A DNA stretch of 24,897 nucleotides, taken from IMG/VR virus record IMGVR_UViG_3300043446_002781, positions 1-24,897 of that record; one strand, 5' to 3'. Below, in pieces: positions 21,683 to 24,897 of the stretch. This stretch comes from a virus. The position numbers were made by a program, and so were the translations under genes. Each line of letters begins with the position of its first letter. Within the stretch, counting starts at the first letter, position 1. The notes under the pieces were generated by a model that was not told the origin of the DNA, ran no database searches, and saw only the letters and a program-made list of their open reading frames with translations.

Positions 21683-23107
21683 TTATGAGAACACTTTAAC
21701 TCCATAAGTTTCTTCCCAATTTTTACAATCTTTCTCATCATTTACCATTGGTTTTCCTTTAATATTCAAACTTGTATTCAATAACATAGGACAACCAGTT
21801 TTTTCATTCCATAATTTCAAAAGATCGTAAAGTTCTACATTCTGTTGTCTATTTACAGTTTGAACTCTACTTGTCTTATCTATATGAACAATCGCAGGAA
21901 ACTTTTTAGAGTATCTACATTTGACAGCATATTGCATATATGGTGAAGAACTTGTAGGCATCCTGAAATAATCATGAACATATTCTTCCATTATCACAGG
22001 AGAGAATGGTCTAAACTGTTGTCTTTGTTTGATATTATTAACCATTGACTTAATCTTAGGATCTCTAGGATCAGCAAGCAAACTACGATTACCTAATGCC
22101 CTAGGACCAAACTCTGCACGACCCCTTGCAACTCCACAGAGACCATGATCCATCAAGTGATTAACAATCTCTTCATTTGATGCAACTGATTTAATATGAT
22201 ATCCAAGATAAGGGCCCTGCCATTTAATATGTTTCTTCTTATGTGCAAGTACAGCACCAATCGCAGATCCACTATCTCCAGGTGCAGGCATGATCCACAC
22301 ATTATCAAAATAATAATATGCAATTGGATTTGCAACACAGTTCAATGCACACCCACCCATCAGAACTAAATTACTACTTTTAACAATATTAGATGCCCTC
22401 TGCAGTATATCTCTAAACATTGTTTCGTAGATACTCTGAGTTGCAGCAGCAATATCAAAAGTATTCTTAATATCAGGTCTCCAATCCTTACAGCCTTTAT
22501 GTAAATTCTTATTAAATGTTGCTGTTCTCCACCCTATGAAATCATCATAGATTGCATCCTCATAGCGTTTCTTATCACCGTAAGCAGACATTCCCATGAG
22601 AATATATTCTTCTTCATTTGGTTTCAATCCACACCTTTGGGTCATTGCAGAGTACCAAAGTCCGATGCTGTGTGGATATCTTCGTTGAAATTTCAGTTTT
22701 AATTTGTTTCCTTTCGCTTCCCAGATCGTAAGTGTTTGAAACTCACCTATAGAGTCAATAACCACCACACAACATTCATCAAACTTGCTGGTGAAATAAC
22801 CAGCACAAGCATGAGTATAATGATGATCATAATATTTGATCGGAGCATCAACATACTTCTTGACGTTCTGAATCCATCCTTGACCAGCAAGAAGTTGTCT
22901 AAGAGTTTTCTTATATGGATTCTCATACCAACAAACCAGTTCTGGTTTTCCAAACTTTAGTGTATAGTCAATTATACTATCATTCAACTGGGGATCATTC
23001 TTTATACCACTAAACCTCTCACTTTCACTAGCGAAAATGAGAGTATCATTCATAAAAACAGAAAGTGCCGCATTGTGACTTTCAGATGAAATTCCCCAGA
23101 TTATCAT
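21683..23107 (-). CDS. NodU/TobZ-family O-carbamoyltransferase (island A)
   Basis: A 474-residue carbamoyltransferase. It has the metal site HHYTHA (His95-His99), YILMGMSAYGD, LMGGCALNCVANP, APGDSGSAIGA, RAEFGPRALGNRSLL, QFRPFSPVIM, HIDKTSRVQTV and LLNTSLNIKGKPM. The Asp-Gly-Ser loop of the other copy reads IDSIGE here. The protein ends soon after the last motif, so it is shorter than the 510-residue copy at 3006 and than cellular enzymes. It is of the type found widely in cyanomyoviruses. The ATG overlaps the stop of a 34-aa gene (ATGA), the first gene after the island promoter. The acceptor is unknown; a sugar or nucleoside hydroxyl is likely. Confidence 0.95.
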   Translation of the reverse strand: MIIWGISSESHNAALSVFMNDTLIFASESERFSGIKNDPQLNDSIIDYTLKFGKPELVCWYENPYKKTLRQLLAGQGWIQNVKKYVDAPIKYYDHHYTHACAGYFTSKFDECCVVVIDSIGEFQTLTIWEAKGNKLKLKFQRRYPHSIGLWYSAMTQRCGLKPNEEEYILMGMSAYGDKKRYEDAIYDDFIGWRTATFNKNLHKGCKDWRPDIKNTFDIAAATQSIYETMFRDILQRASNIVKSSNLVLMGGCALNCVANPIAYYYFDNVWIMPAPGDSGSAIGAVLAHKKKHIKWQGPYLGYHIKSVASNEEIVNHLMDHGLCGVARGRAEFGPRALGNRSLLADPRDPKIKSMVNNIKQRQQFRPFSPVIMEEYVHDYFRMPTSSSPYMQYAVKCRYSKKFPAIVHIDKTSRVQTVNRQQNVELYDLLKLWNEKTGCPMLLNTSLNIKGKPMVNDEKDCKNWEETYGVKVFS

Positions 23108-23208
23108 TTGTAAATAAAAGGATCTTCTTGTTGAAGATCTCTAATCATTTTTCTAGTTTTAAAATATTCCAATACTTTTTTATAAATTTTTTTAAAAATA
23201 TTAAACAT
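23104..23208 (-). CDS. Basic microprotein, 34 aa
   Basis: A 34-codon frame, MFNIFKKIYKKVLEYFKTRK then MIRDLQQEDPFIYK, with an ATGA overlap into the carbamoyltransferase gene and a start about 50 bp after a good promoter -10 box. It forms a basic, aromatic amphipathic helix that could lie on a membrane or bind nucleic acid. The position, coupling and sensible composition support a real gene, although its length alone would not. Confidence 0.6.
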   Translation of the reverse strand: MFNIFKKIYKKVLEYFKTRKMIRDLQQEDPFIYK

Positions 23209-23262
23209 ATTTAAGATTTCAAGTGTTTAATTAATTCAGAAAAGTTTGCATGTCCTTTATAT

Positions 23263-23290
23263 AATATACCACCTATGATAGTCATGTCAA
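23263..23290 (-). promoter_or_regulatory. Sigma70-like promoter at start of island A
   Basis: Minus-strand consensus TTGACA (23285-23290), then 16 bp, then TATATT (23263-23268) in the context GTGGTATATTATATAAAGGA. A -10 box two bases downstream (TATTAT, 18-bp spacer) is also possible. It lies in the largest non-coding gap of the right half (23209-23334) and would drive the microprotein, carbamoyltransferase and the genes behind them. The rest of that gap shows no terminator or RNA gene. Confidence 0.72.
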
Positions 23291-23334
23291 GCAAAAACAA
23301 GACAACTAAGGTTATTGTAAGTGGTATTCTAGTA

Positions 23335-23544
23335 TCAGGCTTCTGGGAGTTGTGATCCATCTTTAATCTCAATATAGATTACTGGAGCAGTGTCATTCCA
23401 GTGTCGTATAACCCCGGCCACAATAAAACAATTAGTAACCAAGTAAGTAATAAAAATAAAGGTGCGTATCCAAGCAATAGTATCAGATTCTCGGTCGCAT
23501 TTAGATGCCTTTTCTCCAAGTGCTTTAGCCCACCAACGCCACAT
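23335..23544 (-). CDS. Small single-pass membrane protein, 69 aa
   Basis: I choose the ATG at 23544 (MWRWWAKALGEKASKCDRES) inside the end of the upstream gene (overlap 20 bp); an ATG at 23583 gives a 13-residue longer version. Residues 20-45 (WIRTFIFITYLVTNCFIVAG) form a membrane helix, followed by a short acidic tail. This kind of small membrane protein starting MWRWW is typical of cyanomyoviruses. Which side of the host membrane it acts on, and what it does, are unknown. Confidence 0.8.
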   Translation of the reverse strand: MWRWWAKALGEKASKCDRESDTIAWIRTFIFITYLVTNCFIVAGVIRHWNDTAPVIYIEIKDGSQLPEA

Positions 23545-23782
23545 TGTTTTCTTCTTCGTATTTGGATTCTCTTGATTTAACATACTCCAACTCTTTCCAT
23601 TGACTATGGTAACATAGTACCATCAAACGATCATTACGGTGAATTGAACACGCTTCATAATTTTCTTGATTCTTTGGTTTTACACCAATTTCAATTGTAA
23701 TATATTCATTGTCTTTAAAATAAACCCAACCCTCAACTCCTTTTGTCCATCTAACATAATCGTTGACTTGGGGTTCGTACAT
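23525..23782 (-). CDS. Small hypothetical protein, 85 aa
   Basis: An 85-residue protein beginning MYEPQVNDYVRWTKGVEGWV. The first 60 residues look like a small beta barrel (YVRW..GWVYF....ITIEIGV, HRNDRLMVLCY), reminiscent of SH3-like folds, then a charged helix. Its ATG overlaps the upstream stop by one base (TGATG). It is a familiar type in cyanophage genomes, without known function. Confidence 0.78.
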   Translation of the reverse strand: MYEPQVNDYVRWTKGVEGWVYFKDNEYITIEIGVKPKNQENYEACSIHRNDRLMVLCYHSQWKELEYVKSRESKYEEENNVALVG

Positions 23783-23994
23783 CAGAGTTTGCCTCCTACC
23801 ACACCTTCATATTTAACCTCGTTTTCAACGAACCCTTCTTGTTTTTCTTTTAGATACCAACGAGTCGCAGAAACACAGAGTTCTTTCTGAAGAGAAGTAA
23901 TAAGTTCTTTACCTTCTTTATCGTAGGAAGACCAAGTTCCCCACTTTTTTTCTTCTACTCGGAAACAATCGTCAATCCATTCAAATTCTTGCAT
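23782..23994 (-). CDS. Small hypothetical protein, 70 aa
   Basis: The ATG at 23994 (MQEFEWIDDCFRVEEKKWGT) is preceded by GAGG six bases upstream, a good ribosome binding site, which decides it over the GTG at 24021 that would overlap the upstream gene. The product is soluble, mixed charged, with a Trp-rich start and a Gly-rich end (YEGVVGGKL). No family is recognised. Confidence 0.75.
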   Translation of the reverse strand: MQEFEWIDDCFRVEEKKWGTWSSYDKEGKELITSLQKELCVSATRWYLKEKQEGFVENEVKYEGVVGGKL

Positions 23995-24002
23995 ATCTAT
24001 CC

Positions 24003-24224
24003 TCAAAGTTGACCTGGACACTTACTTACCGCAATTGCAATTGCTGCAGCTTCAAGTCCAGGAGAATTAGTAATTACTCGTCGTACATTTGAACCACCGA
24101 ACTTATCATTTGCTTTAGAGTAAGCAACGAGAACTGACTTCAGAGTATCCATACCTCTAACTTTAGAGGAACAAAAATCAGTAGCAACAAAGTTCAAAAG
24201 AGTTAAAAGTGTTAGTTCAGCCAT
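24003..24224 (-). CDS. Small hypothetical protein, 73 aa
   Basis: A 73-residue protein, MAELTLLTLLNFVATDFCSS at the start, moderately hydrophobic, then a basic segment (SKANDKFGGSNVRRV) and an Ala-rich end (LEAAAIAIAVSKCPG). The N-terminus could be taken for a signal peptide but lacks a basic head. It overlaps the upstream gene by 8 bp. No function can be assigned. Confidence 0.75.
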   Translation of the reverse strand: MAELTLLTLLNFVATDFCSSKVRGMDTLKSVLVAYSKANDKFGGSNVRRVITNSPGLEAAAIAIAVSKCPGQL

Positions 24225-24393
24225 CTTTAATTGTCAAAGTATAATCTTTCTTTTTAAGTTGATGTTGTTTGATAAACTTATCTACATGGGCTTGACACTC
24301 AAACCAACATACTCGTTTATCCTTTCCCTCAGTTAAGTCAAGACGAAAAGGAAACGAGGAATGGGGAAACTTTTCAGTTGTGGAAATAACCAT
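24217..24393 (-). CDS. Small hypothetical protein, 58 aa
   Basis: I take the ATG at 24393 (MVISTTEKFPHSSFPFRLDL); the frame could begin at a TTG two codons earlier. A compact, basic protein with two nearby elements (KRVCWFECQAHVDKFIK and KKKDYTLTIKDG). It starts 2 bp after the preceding small gene and overlaps the next by 8 bp. Function unknown. Confidence 0.75.
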   Translation of the reverse strand: MVISTTEKFPHSSFPFRLDLTEGKDKRVCWFECQAHVDKFIKQHQLKKKDYTLTIKDG

Positions 24394-24395
24394 GA

Positions 24396-24557
24396 TCAAG
24401 TGGGTTGTTCTTGTCTCTGAGTATAGACCAGATCAAAGAGTTCGTCAAGTACCTCGGAACATTCGTTGTACTCCTTACTATCGTGCAGAGTTTTTTCAAT
24501 TTGATACCGACGAACAGCAGTATAAATTAATCGGTATTGTTCAGGTGTAAAATTCAT
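24396..24557 (-). CDS. Small hypothetical protein, 53 aa
   Basis: A 53-codon frame starting MNFTPEQYRLIYTAVRRYQI, two or three amphipathic helices ending RQEQPT. The ATG overlaps the upstream stop as TAATG and is preceded by GGAGAAT, a good ribosome binding site. It fills the space between two other genes exactly. The composition and coupling make it a likely gene, of the small helical type common in cyanophages. Confidence 0.75.
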   Translation of the reverse strand: MNFTPEQYRLIYTAVRRYQIEKTLHDSKEYNECSEVLDELFDLVYTQRQEQPT

Positions 24558-24897
24558 TATTCTCCAAGTGTATGAATGACTGGCTTTTCGTGTGCAAGAA
24601 TGTGATAAAGGTCAGGGTTCTTTGCTGCGGATACTGGAACAAACTCTGTCTCTGGATCAAACTCTGGGTCACGAATTGCTTGGTTGATGACGATAGAACC
24701 CTCCGCACCAGAGTATGAACGATGGAAGGTCATCTTGGGGATTACCAGAGCACCAGATGAACGATTGAGGTGAACGATGTGATAAGGGTAACGCCACTCA
24801 GGATTCACCAATTCAAAGGTACGAAGACCAGACAAAACACGATTGTGGTCAATCTGATGATAGTGAATATAAAATTGTTTTGCGCCTACAATATCAT
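24557..24897 (-). CDS. Hypothetical phage protein, 5' end outside window
   Basis: The frame is open to the right edge (113 codons in the window) and ends TAA at 24557. The visible part reads DIVGAKQFYIHYHQIDHNRV at the cut end and closes HEKPVIHTLGE. It is beta-rich and His-rich (IHYHQIDHN, HIVHLN, FHRSYSG), but no definite metal-binding motif stands out. The TTG at 24835 is an unlikely start because coding character continues upstream of it. No function can be assigned. Confidence 0.78.
   Translation of the reverse strand, partial: DIVGAKQFYIHYHQIDHNRVLSGLRTFELVNPEWRYPYHIVHLNRSSGALVIPKMTFHRSYSGAEGSIVINQAIRDPEFDPETEFVPVSAAKNPDLYHILAHEKPVIHTLGE

Noticed and set aside
21680-21687. CATAAATA upstream of the SGNH gene
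   Set aside because: One mismatch to the late promoter, but it overlaps a stop codon in very AT-rich DNA and no virion gene follows, so chance is likely.
23211-23285. 24-aa minus-strand ORF before the microprotein
   Set aside because: It overlaps the strong promoter: its ATG shares bases with the -35 box and so lies upstream of the expected transcript start. Possible only on read-through transcripts.
1-24897. tRNA genes, CRISPR arrays, insertion sequences, strong intrinsic terminators
   Set aside because: I looked for cloverleaf patterns with TTC-A loops, spaced direct repeats, transposase motifs and GC-rich hairpins with T runs, and saw none that I could support. A tRNAscan-SE and terminator search would settle this.

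Overview
The window looks like part of the genome of a T4-like marine myovirus, most likely a cyanophage infecting Prochlorococcus or Synechococcus. The DNA is strongly AT-rich. Every supported gene lies on the minus strand, packed with 1-20 bp overlaps or gaps of a few bases. Many are small proteins of the kind found in cyanomyovirus genomes. Exact or near-exact T4-type late promoters (TATAAATA) precede two tail-collar-type genes. The HNH endonuclease has a cyanobacterial/cyanophage character. No photosynthesis gene, terminase, capsid gene or tRNA lies in the window, so the host assignment is inferred.

Layout in window coordinates; transcription runs right to left. (1) 24897-23335: small conserved-type phage genes, one cut by the right edge. 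(2) 23290-15772: accessory island A, opening with a sigma70-like promoter, then a 34-aa microprotein, a NodU/TobZ carbamoyltransferase, an SGNH hydrolase, a sulfotransferase, an AMP-forming ligase, a DUF6356-like membrane protein and two paralogous twitch/SPASM-type radical SAM proteins. (3) 15775-13955: a second sigma70-like promoter, an apparently frame-shifted small gene, a third radical SAM protein, a coiled-coil protein, a small helical protein and a zinc-ribbon ORF. (4) 13952-11923: a late promoter, two paralogous collar/fibre-tip proteins with HxH motifs, a Cys-rich protein and an acidic protein resembling tail-fibre-assembly-region proteins. (5) 11905-3006: accessory island B, one translationally coupled chain: a double 2-oxoglutarate oxygenase, four tandem GT25-like glycosyltransferases, a minimal DegT/StrS-type aminotransferase, a single 2OG oxygenase, an amidinotransferase, a fifth GT25-like gene and a second carbamoyltransferase. 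(6) 3016-1: small phage genes, including a protein with an AbrB-like C-terminus and the HNH endonuclease, ending in a gene cut by the left edge.

The two islands contain enzymes that build or decorate sugars (transamination, amidination, carbamoylation, sulfation, deacylation or acylation, glycosyl transfer) and hydroxylate proteins or small molecules. Cyanomyoviruses such as P-SSM2 are known to carry LPS-type gene clusters, and that is the default reading. Two more specific ideas are raised. One is a collagen-like hydroxylation plus GT25 glycosylation system aimed at the adjacent late fibre-tip proteins. The other is a StrS-type aminotransferase plus StrB-type amidinotransferase pair making a guanidino-sugar that is then carbamoylated. 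Both are inferences from gene content.
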